Below, one piece after another: positions 36,722-45,738 of a stretch of 64,000 bases of DNA. Below the pieces are notes generated by a model. It saw only the letters and a list, made by a program, of their open reading frames with translations. It made no database searches and had not been told where the DNA came from. Both the position numbers and the translations under genes were made by a program. The DNA lies in contig DIDT01000066.1 of assembly GCA_002418285.1 (NCBI GenBank), forward strand, positions 124,001 to 188,000, read 5' to 3'. The DNA comes from Phycisphaerales bacterium UBA5793. Its GTDB lineage: Bacteria > Planctomycetota > Phycisphaerae > Phycisphaerales > UBA5793. Within the stretch, counting starts at the first letter, position 1. Each line of letters opens with the position of its first letter.

Positions 36722-37723
36722 TTAAAGCAGAGTTTGAGCTCCTCCAGATGGTGACGCATCTGGGATGAGCACCCTCGATGAGGGGACCAGTTCGTCCATC
36801 TCGGCTGATCGCACCGCCACCCGAAAGCCCGGCCGCAGGGCGGCGGACGCCCACGTCCCATCGGGCGCGAGGGTGATGATGCCAACCTGGTGGTCTTCGA
36901 GAATCGAGCAGGATTGCACGATGCGTTCGATCACCTCCACCGCCGCCTCCGCAGCCGACCGGCCGAGTCGCATTAACTCAACGGCGAGGAAGGAGCTGCA
37001 GGTGCGCATCACCAGCTCACCCGTGCCCGTGGCGACGGCGGCGCCGGCCTTCCCGTCAACGTAGAGAGCATGCCCGATGATGGGCGCATCGCCGACCCGG
37101 CCGGGTATTTTGAATGCCATACCACTGGTGGTGCAGGCGCCGGCCATCGCGCCGCCCGAATCGATCGCAAGCACACCGATCGTGTCATGCGAGCGGTTGT
37201 GGGGCAGCGATTCATCGAACGCAATTCGCTGGCGATCATCCGAAACACCCTGCAATTCCTCGACATTGCGCGGTGGGAGCCAACCGCGATAGCGTTCGCC
37301 GGTTAGCTGCGCAGGGTCGTTTTTCCACGTCTCCCAGACCTTGCGGGCACCGTCGGTGAGCAGTTCCGTTGGCTCGAAGCCCTGCGCATTGGCAAAGTCA
37401 TCTGCGCCCTCGCCCGCAAGCAGGAGATGGTGCGTCTGCTCCATGACCCGACGGGCAATTGAGGTTGGATAGTTGTGGCGTCGCAGAAAGCACACGCCAC
37501 CGCACTTTCTCGGCGAGACCATGATGCACGCGTCCAGACTGACGCGCCCGGCCGCATCCGGCAGGCCCCCCACGCCGACCGAGTCCACGTTCGGGTCAGC
37601 CTCGACGTTGATGCATGCCTGCTCGACGGCGTCGAGCGCGCTGCCACGGTTGCTCAGCACGTTCCAGCCCGCGGCGTTGGCTCGCTGGCCGAACGACCAC
37701 GTCGACAGAATGATGGGACGCAT
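36722..37723 (-). CDS. N4-(beta-N-acetylglucosaminyl)-L-asparaginase / isoaspartyl peptidase family Ntn-hydrolase
   Basis: 333 aa from the ATG at 37723; a GTG three codons earlier at 37732 directly follows the upstream stop and is an alternative. The autocleavage site is in HNRSHDTIGVLA, where the Thr after HD becomes the N-terminal nucleophile (about residue 187 region). The C-terminal chain has GRVGDAPIIGHALYVDG and AVATGTGELVMR, typical of glycosylasparaginases. It would hydrolyse N-linked or iso-Asp substrates after self-processing into two chains. No signal peptide is seen, unlike lysosomal homologues. The gene follows the M16-like gene on the same strand with no gap. Confidence 0.85.
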   Translation of the reverse strand: MRPIILSTWSFGQRANAAGWNVLSNRGSALDAVEQACINVEADPNVDSVGVGGLPDAAGRVSLDACIMVSPRKCGGVCFLRRHNYPTSIARRVMEQTHHLLLAGEGADDFANAQGFEPTELLTDGARKVWETWKNDPAQLTGERYRGWLPPRNVEELQGVSDDRQRIAFDESLPHNRSHDTIGVLAIDSGGAMAGACTTSGMAFKIPGRVGDAPIIGHALYVDGKAGAAVATGTGELVMRTCSSFLAVELMRLGRSAAEAAVEVIERIVQSCSILEDHQVGIITLAPDGTWASAALRPGFRVAVRSAEMDELVPSSRVLIPDASPSGGAQTLL

Positions 37724-37732
37724 CGCGCTCAC

Positions 37733-39142
37733 TCAGTCGCCCTTGAGGACAAACAACGCGCGGTTGCTGTCGGCGAAGTATTTGTCGCGTGCGGCAACGA
37801 GATCTTTTGGATCCATCCGTTCGAGCTTCTGCCGGTAGCCATCCCAGAACACCGTGTCGCCGTAATTCGCACGGTAGGCCGTGGCGAAGCCGATGGTGTA
37901 GAGCAGACCCGGCTCCTTTGCCAGTTGATCCACAACCCCGCCGCGCAGGGGCGCACCGAGCTGCCAGTCAAGCGCGCCCAGCGTTCGCAGCGCGTCGGCA
38001 TGAGAGTACTTGCGATTCTTGACCTTGGCGTCCCAGTAGCCCAGCGCCTGAAGAGGGCCCTTCGGGTAGCGCCACGCGTGCGGCGTGACATAGGCAGCGC
38101 GCGGATCAAGCAGCATGTCATACTGGAACTCCATCCGACCCTGCGAGCCCGGCAGGCTGGCCGCATCGCGCATCAGCGCCCGGCAGACCGTGAGGAATGC
38201 CGGATGATCCGGACTCGTCACGGGCGGAGCAAAGAAAGCCGCCACACCGTGAAGACGATTGCCGGGAAGTCCGCTCGAGTCGAGGATGTCACGAACGACT
38301 TCTCCAACTGGATGCACGGTGACCGGGAACGGCGGCCGATCACCAGAGGCCAGCGCGCCGAACGCCCGATCCGTCGTGGCGTCCAGTCCGATGCCACCGA
38401 CATTGCCGACCAGAAGGACGGTCACGTTTCCGCCGACCGTTCGTTTCTGCCATTCCTGAATCACGCGATCGGGGCGAAGTCGCGCCAGGCGAACCGGGTC
38501 GACGCCGCGTGCCGCGCCCGAGTCGTGGCGAAACGCCTTCGCAACGAGCCACGACATGGGTTTGATCAGCGGCTGGTCGTCAAAGAGCGCCTTCATCTCC
38601 GCTTCGATTGAGCCGGTCTCGCGAGCGATGTCATCGGCGCCAATCTCCAAGGTGCGAAAGCGCTGCGCGAGAGCCTCGACTTCCTCGCTGAGATTCTCCG
38701 TCGGCACCACGACGCCGTAGACACCCATGGAGTCGTACGAACGAACGTTCCAACCCTTGGGGTACTTCTCGTTGAGATCCTTGACGCTTCGCCCTTCGGT
38801 TCCCTGAGAAGGACACGTCATGAGCAGCCGGTCGAACAGTCGCGCCATGCCGGGCGCATCCGATGGATCATTGGATGAACCGACCTCGAGAACGACGACG
38901 ATTGCCGCGTAATTCACCCCGTCGATCGGTTGAGTAATGACGCGCACGCCGTTGGCAAGGTGTCGCTCTTCGACGAGCTGTGGCGAGGGGGGCGTCTTGC
39001 TGTCTTCAGTGGGCTCGACGGGCGGCTCGTCGCCGGCGGCGGGTTCGAGACCCTCCTGCATCGCCTGAGCGGGAGTGGCATTCCAGACGAAGAACGTCAG
39101 CCACAGCAACGCCGCCAGAGCGAGTTTGAATCGATTACGCAT
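37733..39142 (-). CDS. M16 (pitrilysin-like) protein without the zinc motif, exported
   Basis: 469 aa with a signal peptide (MRNRFKLALAALLWLTFFVW...AQA) and GGAGG before the ATG. The start of the domain (LANGVRVITQPIDGVNYAAIVVVLEVGSS) is typical of M16 peptidases, as is the later RPDRVIQEWQKRTVGGNVTVLLVGNV. At the place of the catalytic HxxEH, it reads APGMARLFDRLL, so both His and the Glu are gone. It is therefore probably an inactive partner subunit, as in the alpha chains of two-subunit M16 complexes, although no active partner is next to it. It probably sits in the periplasm. Co-transcribed with the asparaginase gene. Confidence 0.75.
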   Translation of the reverse strand: MRNRFKLALAALLWLTFFVWNATPAQAMQEGLEPAAGDEPPVEPTEDSKTPPSPQLVEERHLANGVRVITQPIDGVNYAAIVVVLEVGSSNDPSDAPGMARLFDRLLMTCPSQGTEGRSVKDLNEKYPKGWNVRSYDSMGVYGVVVPTENLSEEVEALAQRFRTLEIGADDIARETGSIEAEMKALFDDQPLIKPMSWLVAKAFRHDSGAARGVDPVRLARLRPDRVIQEWQKRTVGGNVTVLLVGNVGGIGLDATTDRAFGALASGDRPPFPVTVHPVGEVVRDILDSSGLPGNRLHGVAAFFAPPVTSPDHPAFLTVCRALMRDAASLPGSQGRMEFQYDMLLDPRAAYVTPHAWRYPKGPLQALGYWDAKVKNRKYSHADALRTLGALDWQLGAPLRGGVVDQLAKEPGLLYTIGFATAYRANYGDTVFWDGYRQKLERMDPKDLVAARDKYFADSNRALFVLKGD

Positions 39143-39262
39143 GAACTTCTTGCCTCCGAAAGGACCGCGGGTCGCAAATGACGACCCCGGAAGGATACGG
39201 CCCTCCCTCACTGGATGCGAAGAACAGCGGGCTCTGGCGAGGATTGCGCTGGTGCGAACCGT

Positions 39263-39292
39263 TTGGCTCGGCGGCGCAGCGGGGACTACACT
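39263..39292 (+). promoter_or_regulatory. argS: Promoter of argS, adjacent to the start codon
   Basis: TTGGCT at 39263-39268, an 18-bp spacer and TACACT at 39287-39292, then only 9 bp to the ATG at 39302. No ribosome binding site is present, so the mRNA should be leaderless. Confidence 0.55.
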
Positions 39293-39301
39293 GCGGGCCG
39301 C

Positions 39302-41140
39302 ATGGATATTGACCCGGTTGATTTTCTCGGTCGGCGGTTTGTTGACGCGATTGTCGCGGCCTTCGGCGATGGTTTTGCCGACACCGACCCGCTGGTACGA
39401 CCCGCCCAGAACCCCCAGTTCGGCGACTTTCAGTCGAATGTCGCGATGGGCCTGGCCAAGCGCGTCGGCAAGCCGCCGCGCGAGATCGCCCAGACGATCG
39501 TCGCCAGCGCCAAACTGGATGATGTGTGCGAACAGCCGGAGATCGCCGGACCCGGCTTCATCAATCTGCGCCTCCGAGCGGACGCGCTGCCGCGATTGCT
39601 CACGCAACTGGAGGGAGATCTGACGCGCGAAGCGCATTCCACGGTTCGCGAAGCCTCATCGTGGGCGTCGGGGTCAAAGCGCGTCGTGGTCGATCTCGTC
39701 GGCGTGAATATCGCCAAGCAGATGCACGTCGGCCACCTGCGATCTTCAATCATCGGTGACAGCCTCTGCCGAGTACTCAGCCGAGTCGGCAATGAAGTCA
39801 TTCCGCAGAATCACCTAGGTGACTGGGGCTTGCAGATCGCCATGGTCATTGCCTCGCTGCGCCGACGGGGTATCGACCTCGATTCGCTCGATCTGGATGC
39901 ACTCGAAGTGGAATATCGCGATGCAAATCTGGAGTGCAAAGCCGATCGTCAAGCGCTGGACACGGCCAGACGCATCAAGGCCGGAGCGCACCGCATTGCC
40001 GAGTGGGAAGCGCAGGTCGCCGGCGCCGAGCAAAGGCTCGAAGAGGCCAAGAGCACGCTGGTGCGGCTGCAGAGTGGGGACGGCGAGATCGTCGCCGCCT
40101 GGGAGAAGATCACCGCCATCACGCTTGCCGGTTGCTACGAAATCTATGACCTGCTCGATCTGAACGTCACGGAGGAACACAATCGCGGCGAATCGTTCTA
40201 TCGCGAACGACTCCGTCCCGTTGTTGAAGAGTTCATCGCCAGCGGAATTGCAATAGAGTCGCAGGGCGCAATCGTCGTCGAAATCGAGGGTGACGACACC
40301 CCCCTTCTCATCCGCAAATCAGACGGCGGATTTCTCTATGCGACCACGGATCTCGCGGCGATTCGGTATCGCGTGCAGGAACTCGGCGCCCGGCGCGTCA
40401 TCTACGTCGTGGATGCCCGGCAGCGCGATCACTTCCGAAAGGTCTTCGAGGCTGTGCGGATGATCGGCTGGGACAGACTGCCCGACGGCTCGCGCGCGGA
40501 ATTGCGCCACGTGCCATTCGGTGCAGTCTGTGGCGAAGATGGCAAACCGCTCAAGACGCGCAGCGGCGAGAACATCAAACTTAAAGACCTGCTCATCGAA
40601 GCGATTCAAAGAGCGGGGGCGATCGTTCGCGAGAAGAATCCCGACTTGCCTGCCGAGGAACAGAGCCAGGTCGCGAGGGCTGTCGGCATCGGATCCGTTA
40701 AATATGCAGATCTGTCGACCCAGCTGCAGAAGGATTACGTCTTCGCCTGGGATCGCATGCTCGCCTTCGAGGGCAACACCGGCGCGTACCTGCAGAATCA
40801 GTACGTGCGCATTCGTTCGATTGGCCGCAAGGCACCGCCGGATGTGCGCGATGCCGCAGCCTTCCGCATTGAGGCGCCCGAAGAGAAGACACTGGCCCTG
40901 ACGCTGCTGCGCTATCCCGGCACGCTCACAAGCGTGGCCCAGGCCCTTGAGCCGCACCGGTTGTGTCAGTATCTCTACGATCTCGCCGGCGCGTTCTCAG
41001 TGTTCTACACCCAGTGCCCGGTGCTCAAGGCGGAGACGAGCCAACTGCGCGATGCTCGAATCCGCCTCGCGCGAATCACCGAGCGGATTCTCGCCGACGG
41101 CCTGAGCCTGCTGGGAATCCGCACGCTGGAACGGATGTAA
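39302..41140 (+). CDS. argS: Arginine--tRNA ligase
   Basis: 612 aa. It has the N-terminal Add-1 domain (FGDFQSNVAMGLAKRVGK), the class I HIGH site as HVGHLRSS, the HLGDWG motif that follows it in ArgRS, and a KMSKS-equivalent as KTRSGENIKLKDLL, where the loop lacks the canonical lysines as in many ArgRS. The C-terminal DALR anticodon domain is present. An insertion around residues 200-265 is charged and helical (KADRQALDTARRIKAG, EQRLEEAKSTLVRLQSG). It charges tRNA-Arg. The next gene starts 8 bp after the stop. Confidence 0.96.
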   Translation: MDIDPVDFLGRRFVDAIVAAFGDGFADTDPLVRPAQNPQFGDFQSNVAMGLAKRVGKPPREIAQTIVASAKLDDVCEQPEIAGPGFINLRLRADALPRLLTQLEGDLTREAHSTVREASSWASGSKRVVVDLVGVNIAKQMHVGHLRSSIIGDSLCRVLSRVGNEVIPQNHLGDWGLQIAMVIASLRRRGIDLDSLDLDALEVEYRDANLECKADRQALDTARRIKAGAHRIAEWEAQVAGAEQRLEEAKSTLVRLQSGDGEIVAAWEKITAITLAGCYEIYDLLDLNVTEEHNRGESFYRERLRPVVEEFIASGIAIESQGAIVVEIEGDDTPLLIRKSDGGFLYATTDLAAIRYRVQELGARRVIYVVDARQRDHFRKVFEAVRMIGWDRLPDGSRAELRHVPFGAVCGEDGKPLKTRSGENIKLKDLLIEAIQRAGAIVREKNPDLPAEEQSQVARAVGIGSVKYADLSTQLQKDYVFAWDRMLAFEGNTGAYLQNQYVRIRSIGRKAPPDVRDAAAFRIEAPEEKTLALTLLRYPGTLTSVAQALEPHRLCQYLYDLAGAFSVFYTQCPVLKAETSQLRDARIRLARITERILADGLSLLGIRTLERM

Positions 41141-41148
41141 GATCTATC

Positions 41149-41841
41149 ATGAACATACTCGTTGTCGGTCCGCATCCGGATGATCAGGAAATCGGCATGG
41201 GCGGCACCATCGCGCGCCTCGCCGAGCAAGGGCACAACGTGCTGCTGCTGGACATCACCAACGGCGAGCCGACGCCGCACGGGTCGCCGGAGATTCGCGC
41301 GCAGGAAGCCGCAAAGGCGGCCGAGATTCTCGGCGTGAAGCGGCGGCTGCTCGGGTTTCCGAACCGGTACGTCGAGAACACGCTTGAGTTGCGGCACGCC
41401 ATCGCGGCAGTAATTCGAGAACATCAGGCGCAGATGATCTTTACGACCTACTTCGAAGATGCACATCCAGATCATCTCGCCGTCACCCAGGCGGTGATCG
41501 GCGCTCGCTTCGCGGCGAGATTGACCAAGATCGAGGAGCCATGGGGCCAGGCGGGCGAACCAACCAATCCAAAGTGGCTCTTCTTCTACTACGCGATGCA
41601 TCTGCGCAAGGTGCACAACCCGACGTTTCTCTTTGACACGAGTGGATACGAGGATCGCAAGTTCGCATCCATCGAGGCGTATCACACCCAGTTCGTAATG
41701 TCGGAAAAGAACCGCAAGGTGCTGCATGGCATCCGCGCTATGGCGACGTACTTCGGCTCGCGGCTCGGAACGAGTACCGCTGAGCCGTTCTTTTCGCAGG
41801 AGCCGATCGGGCTCGCCTCACTGGATGGACTGGCGACGTGA
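41149..41841 (+). CDS. LmbE/PIG-L family deacetylase, BshB1-like
   Basis: 230 aa, starting 8 bp after argS. The zinc motif GPHPDDQEIGMGGTIA and the distal AHPDHLAV are clear, and TNGEPTPHGSPEIRAQEAAKAAEILGV matches the bacillithiol deacetylase (BshB1) subgroup, as does LGFPNRYVENT. BshB1 removes acetyl from GlcNAc-malate in bacillithiol synthesis. No bshA or bshC is in the window, so the pathway is only suggested. A DinB-like protein (17060-17560) belongs to a superfamily that includes bacillithiol transferases, which would fit but is not evidence by itself. Cytoplasmic. Confidence 0.82.
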   Translation: MNILVVGPHPDDQEIGMGGTIARLAEQGHNVLLLDITNGEPTPHGSPEIRAQEAAKAAEILGVKRRLLGFPNRYVENTLELRHAIAAVIREHQAQMIFTTYFEDAHPDHLAVTQAVIGARFAARLTKIEEPWGQAGEPTNPKWLFFYYAMHLRKVHNPTFLFDTSGYEDRKFASIEAYHTQFVMSEKNRKVLHGIRAMATYFGSRLGTSTAEPFFSQEPIGLASLDGLAT

Positions 41842-41884
41842 TGGACTCATCGCGATTGACCGGCGTACCACACTGCATCCTGGG

Positions 41885-42448
41885 CTACTTGAGCTGCGCG
41901 ATCTCGCGGCGCAGGTTATCGGCGCTTTGAACGCCCTCGACAACCTTGCGCACCTTGCCCGTGGCGTCAACAAAAACGAGAGTCGGTATCGAAGAGACGC
42001 CGAATGCCTGGGCCAGGCTGTTGGGGGCCATGAGTTCGTTCTCAGTCGAGTGGCCGGTCCTGGCGATGTGATCCTGAACGGCCGAGGGTCCCTTGCTGTC
42101 GACGGAGAGCGCCACGACATGGACGTTGCCCTTGAGTTCGCCTTCCAGCTCAGCGAGGATGCCGCGCTGCGTTTTGCACGGCCCGCACCACGTGGCCCAG
42201 AAGTCCAGGATGACGGGCTGTCCAACGAAGGAATCGAGCGCCACCGTTTCGCCGGATAGCGTCGTCGCCGTCAGGCCGGTGAGCGCCTCCGGTCGGTTCA
42301 GGGGACCCGAGTTGGAGTCGCGACCCAGCACGCTGTTCACGATGCCCGTGCACATCGGACAGAAGCCGGTGGTTCCGGCGATGCCGACATACGAAACGAG
42401 CGCGACTGGCACGGCGGCGATGAGCAAGGCGGTCTTTCCGATAGGCAC
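41885..42448 (-). CDS. Membrane-anchored thioredoxin-like protein (TlpA/ResA type)
   Basis: 187 aa. A GTG start at 42448 is chosen because AGAGGAG lies 8 bp before it; an ATG eight codons upstream has no such site. One N-terminal membrane helix (about residues 3-22) is followed by an extra GFCPMCTGIV motif and then a thioredoxin fold with the active site FWATWCGPCKTQ and cis-Pro in SIPTLVFVD. It should face the periplasm. Such proteins reduce apocytochrome c thiols (ResA/CcmG) or other exported proteins; with the ccm operon 16 kb away, a role in heme attachment is possible. It converges with the deacetylase gene. Confidence 0.85.
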   Translation of the reverse strand: MPIGKTALLIAAVPVALVSYVGIAGTTGFCPMCTGIVNSVLGRDSNSGPLNRPEALTGLTATTLSGETVALDSFVGQPVILDFWATWCGPCKTQRGILAELEGELKGNVHVVALSVDSKGPSAVQDHIARTGHSTENELMAPNSLAQAFGVSSIPTLVFVDATGKVRKVVEGVQSADNLRREIAQLK

Positions 42449-42592
42449 GATGGCATCTCCTCTGGGGGGCACACGTCAGTTCGGATCGATTACGACGCAA
42501 GCCGCGCCGGGGTTCGATACCACTTATCATTCGCGTGCGTCAGATTGCAAGTCGACAACTGGCTGCGTCCGATACTACACCAACGGATCCAC

Positions 42593-44206
42593 GTGACCTT
42601 TATCTGCATTCCTATCTTCGTCGAGGACGTCGTTTCAGCCACACAAGAGGGTCAGGACGCGCGCGAGGCGGGCGCTGACCTGATCGAGTGGCGGGTCGAT
42701 GCCGTGGCCGATGACATCGTCCTGGTCGAGCGCCTGGTTCGGAATTCCCCCCTGCCGTGCATCGTGACCTGCCGCACCCCCGAAGAGGGAGGCGAGTTTG
42801 GCGGCGCCGAACAGGAGCGAGTCAGCCTGCTCGAACACATCGGTCTCCACGCCCGGCCGCGCTATCTCGATGTGGAACTGGCCACTTTCGAGCGATCCGC
42901 GAACCTTCGGCAGAAGATCAAGCTGGCTATCCAGCACCCCGAGCAATGGCGCGAACTTGATTCGACACTCATCCTCTCATGTCACGATTTCCAGGGCCGG
43001 CCCGGCGATCTGCTCAGGCGGGTGTCACGCATGGCCGGCGAGCCCGCATGCGGAGTCATCAAGATCGCGTGGATGGCACGATCGCTGCGCGACAATCTGG
43101 AAGTGTTTGAGATACTGCGGGCCAGACACAAACCGACGATCGCGCTGTGCATGGGGTCACTCGGATTGATGAGCCGGGTGCTGGCTCCCAAGTTCGGCGC
43201 ATTGCTCACGTTCGCCACCCTGCGCGACACGAGCGCCACGGCGCCGGGGCAGCCAACGATCCGCGATCTGGTGCAGACGTACCGATTTCGCAACATCGGG
43301 CCGGATACGAGGGTATATGGCGTGATCGGCTGGCCAGTCGAACACTCGCGCAGCCCCGCCATCCACAACGCGGCGTTCGCCCGAATCGGCTTTGACGGCG
43401 CGTACCTCCCACTGCCGATTGCGCCCGATGAGCTTGCGTTCCGCACGACGCTGGAAGCGCTCATCGAAGATCGCGCTCTCACACTTCGCGGTGCGAGTGT
43501 GACGATTCCGCATAAGGTTCATCTCCTCCACTTCGTTCAACGGCGCGGCGGTGCAATCGATGATGCGGCGGCAGCAGCCGGCGCGGCAAATACCTTGATT
43601 GTGCATGACGATGGGTCGCTCGAGGCGCGCAATACCGATGCGACAGGAATCGTCGAATTAGTCGCGACGGCGCTGGGGATCACCGAAAGCGAACTGCGGG
43701 ATCAACGTGTCGCGGTGATCGGTGCAGGCGGTATGGCGCGAGCCGCCATGGCGGGCTTTGCCGGCCGCGGCGCAAAGGTGGTCATCCACCATCGCGACTT
43801 GGCGAAAGCCCAGCAACTGGCGAAAGAGTTTACAGGCAAGGCGGCCTCACACGCATGGAGCGGCGCCGCGCAGGTCGTTCCGGCAGGGATCGAAAAATTG
43901 TCTCGGTCCTGTTTCGACGTGATCATCAATGCCACACCAGTGGGGATGAAGGGCGGCCCCGAGCCTGGCGGGGTGCCGTTTCCAACGACCGTGGATGCCA
44001 CCTTGTGGGACAAGCCGCCGCTGATCGTGGATACGGTCTACGTTCCAACACACACGCCGCTGATCAACCTCGCCCGCTCACATGGCGCGGCGACGCTGGG
44101 CGGCATCGATCTGCTGTGGCGACAGGCCTACCACCAGTTCCGAGCCTGGACCGGAAGTGATCTCCGGTTCGAAGACTTCCGATTGGTGCTGCCTCGCGGC
44201 GGCTGA
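42593..44206 (+). CDS. aroDE: Bifunctional 3-dehydroquinate dehydratase (type I) / shikimate dehydrogenase
   Basis: 537 aa from a GTG at 42593 (a TTG 16 codons earlier is less likely). Residues about 1-220 are a type I dehydroquinase with its catalytic Glu (LIEWRVDA), His (LSCHDF) and Schiff-base Lys (VIKIAWMARS). Residues about 245-537 are AroE: shikimate site (GWPVEHSRSPAIHNAAF), catalytic Lys (VTIPHK), NADP-binding loop (VIGAGGMARAAM) and C-terminal GGIDLLWRQAYHQF. It performs steps 3 and 4 of the shikimate pathway. The same fusion is known from plants, chlamydiae and planctomycetes. Confidence 0.94.
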   Translation: MTFICIPIFVEDVVSATQEGQDAREAGADLIEWRVDAVADDIVLVERLVRNSPLPCIVTCRTPEEGGEFGGAEQERVSLLEHIGLHARPRYLDVELATFERSANLRQKIKLAIQHPEQWRELDSTLILSCHDFQGRPGDLLRRVSRMAGEPACGVIKIAWMARSLRDNLEVFEILRARHKPTIALCMGSLGLMSRVLAPKFGALLTFATLRDTSATAPGQPTIRDLVQTYRFRNIGPDTRVYGVIGWPVEHSRSPAIHNAAFARIGFDGAYLPLPIAPDELAFRTTLEALIEDRALTLRGASVTIPHKVHLLHFVQRRGGAIDDAAAAAGAANTLIVHDDGSLEARNTDATGIVELVATALGITESELRDQRVAVIGAGGMARAAMAGFAGRGAKVVIHHRDLAKAQQLAKEFTGKAASHAWSGAAQVVPAGIEKLSRSCFDVIINATPVGMKGGPEPGGVPFPTTVDATLWDKPPLIVDTVYVPTHTPLINLARSHGAATLGGIDLLWRQAYHQFRAWTGSDLRFEDFRLVLPRGG

Positions 44207-44388
44207 GTGGCTGTTTCTGGCCACTGACGCGAACTCACTCGGGTCCGAGGCTGGTTATCCGCGTATTGGGCGGCGATTATGCGCAGCTCCGCCAAAAAGC
44301 CGCACCAATCGGACCGATCTGAGAGAGGACGGTTTTGAACGGGCGCGGTCGCGTTGGGGCCGGTAGACCTTTCGCACGAATAGCAACC

Positions 44389-45624
44389 ATGCTGCACATT
44401 GACCTCAAGCAGACCATGCCGGGCATGACAATCGCGATGCCGATCCTGCATCCGCAGCGCCCGGACTCTGTCCTGCTCAAGGCCGGTTACCAGATCGACG
44501 AAACGACCATCCGTCGCCTCAATGAGTTGAACCAGCGATCTGTTTGGATCAACGCGCCGGGATTCGAGTCAATTGATTCCTGCCTGAGTAGTCCCGTGGA
44601 ACTGGGACGGCGCAAGCTGCTGCAGGTGGCCACGCAGGCCCTCAGCGATATCCACGAACCACGCAGCAAGCGGCAGATGTGGGGTGAATTCAGCGAGACC
44701 ATCTCGGATCTCACCGAAACCCTGATGGCCGAGCCTACCGCGGCCCTCTTCCTTGAAGACGATGATCCCATCGAATACCGCATAATCAGCCACGCGGCCA
44801 ACGTCGCTTATCTCGCCACGCTCATCGGAATGAAACTTCAGGGCTACCTCATGCGACAGCGCAAGAGGCTCAATGCCAAGCATGCCACCAACCTTGTCAC
44901 GCTCTCGCTGGGCGCGATGCTGCACGACGCCGGTCTGTCACGGCTGAACGAGTCGGTGCTGGTCAAGTGGCAGGAGCACCACGACGAATCCGATCCCGCT
45001 TGGCAAAAGCACGTGCAATTAGGATACGAGTTGCTCAGCGGAAAGGTTGACCCGACCGCCGCTGCCGTCGTTCTGCACCATCACCAGTACTTTGACGGTT
45101 CAGGCTTCCCGCAAAAGTCGAATTGGGACGGTGGCCGCAAGACGGGACTCAAAGGCGATGCCATTCACGTTTTTGCCCGCATCGTTACCATCGCCGACCA
45201 GTTCGATGAACTTCGCACGTTTTTCTCCTCGCGTCCGCGACCACTCGTCGAAGTACTCGCGAACCTGACCAGCGGCCGCATGCGACGGCGGTTTGACCCC
45301 GTGCTCCTTCGGGCCCTGCTCGAAATCGTCCCCGCCTACACTCCGGGCCGAAAAGTGACGCTTTCGACGGGCGAGGATGCCTTTGTGGTCACGTGGCGCC
45401 CGACTGATCCGTGCCGTCCGAAGGTTGTGGTGATCGACGATCTGACGCCGCTCTGCCGGGGTGAGTCGCCCGGGCACCGGTTTGTCGATCTTGCCATCAC
45501 CTCTGATGTGAGCATCACTCACTCAGAGGGGGTGGATGTGAGCGAATGCCAGTTCAGCCTGCCCTCCGAAATCGTCCCCAGGGGCGGCCAAGGGCTGAAT
45601 GTCCAGGCTCTCGATGCGGCGTGA
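44389..45624 (+). CDS. HD-GYP-like phosphohydrolase
   Basis: 411 aa, starting MLHIDLKQTMPGMTIAMPI, which is the usual front of HD-GYP output proteins. The HD site is LGAMLHDAGLSRL; an upstream His (IISHAANVAYL) and the motif HHHQYFDGSGFP, a variant of HHExxDGxGYP, complete the metal site. C-terminal ~120 residues form a small beta domain (GRKVTLSTGEDAFVV, HRFVDLAITSDVSI). It may hydrolyse cyclic di-GMP or another nucleotide. No receiver domain is attached. No related genes are adjacent. Confidence 0.82.
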   Translation: MLHIDLKQTMPGMTIAMPILHPQRPDSVLLKAGYQIDETTIRRLNELNQRSVWINAPGFESIDSCLSSPVELGRRKLLQVATQALSDIHEPRSKRQMWGEFSETISDLTETLMAEPTAALFLEDDDPIEYRIISHAANVAYLATLIGMKLQGYLMRQRKRLNAKHATNLVTLSLGAMLHDAGLSRLNESVLVKWQEHHDESDPAWQKHVQLGYELLSGKVDPTAAAVVLHHHQYFDGSGFPQKSNWDGGRKTGLKGDAIHVFARIVTIADQFDELRTFFSSRPRPLVEVLANLTSGRMRRRFDPVLLRALLEIVPAYTPGRKVTLSTGEDAFVVTWRPTDPCRPKVVVIDDLTPLCRGESPGHRFVDLAITSDVSITHSEGVDVSECQFSLPSEIVPRGGQGLNVQALDAA

Positions 45625-45704
45625 CGGGACCACGATTGCCGCTCCCGGTTCAAAACCTCAAAAAAAAAACACACTTTCTGATTCCCGGATCGCGGGACTT
45701 GGGC

Positions 45705-45732
45705 TTGGTGCGGACGCCGAAGGCGTTACACT
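45705..45732 (+). promoter_or_regulatory. Promoter close to the start of the prepilin-like gene
   Basis: TTGGTG (45705-45710), 16 bp, TACACT (45727-45732), then 6 bp to the ATG at 45739. No ribosome binding site is seen. Confidence 0.5.
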
Positions 45733-45738
45733 CCTTGT

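Noticed and set aside
45660..45669. A10 homopolymer upstream of the prepilin-like gene
   Set aside because: Outside coding sequence and upstream of the proposed -35 box, with no stem next to it; it could be a weak UP-like element but nothing supports a claim.
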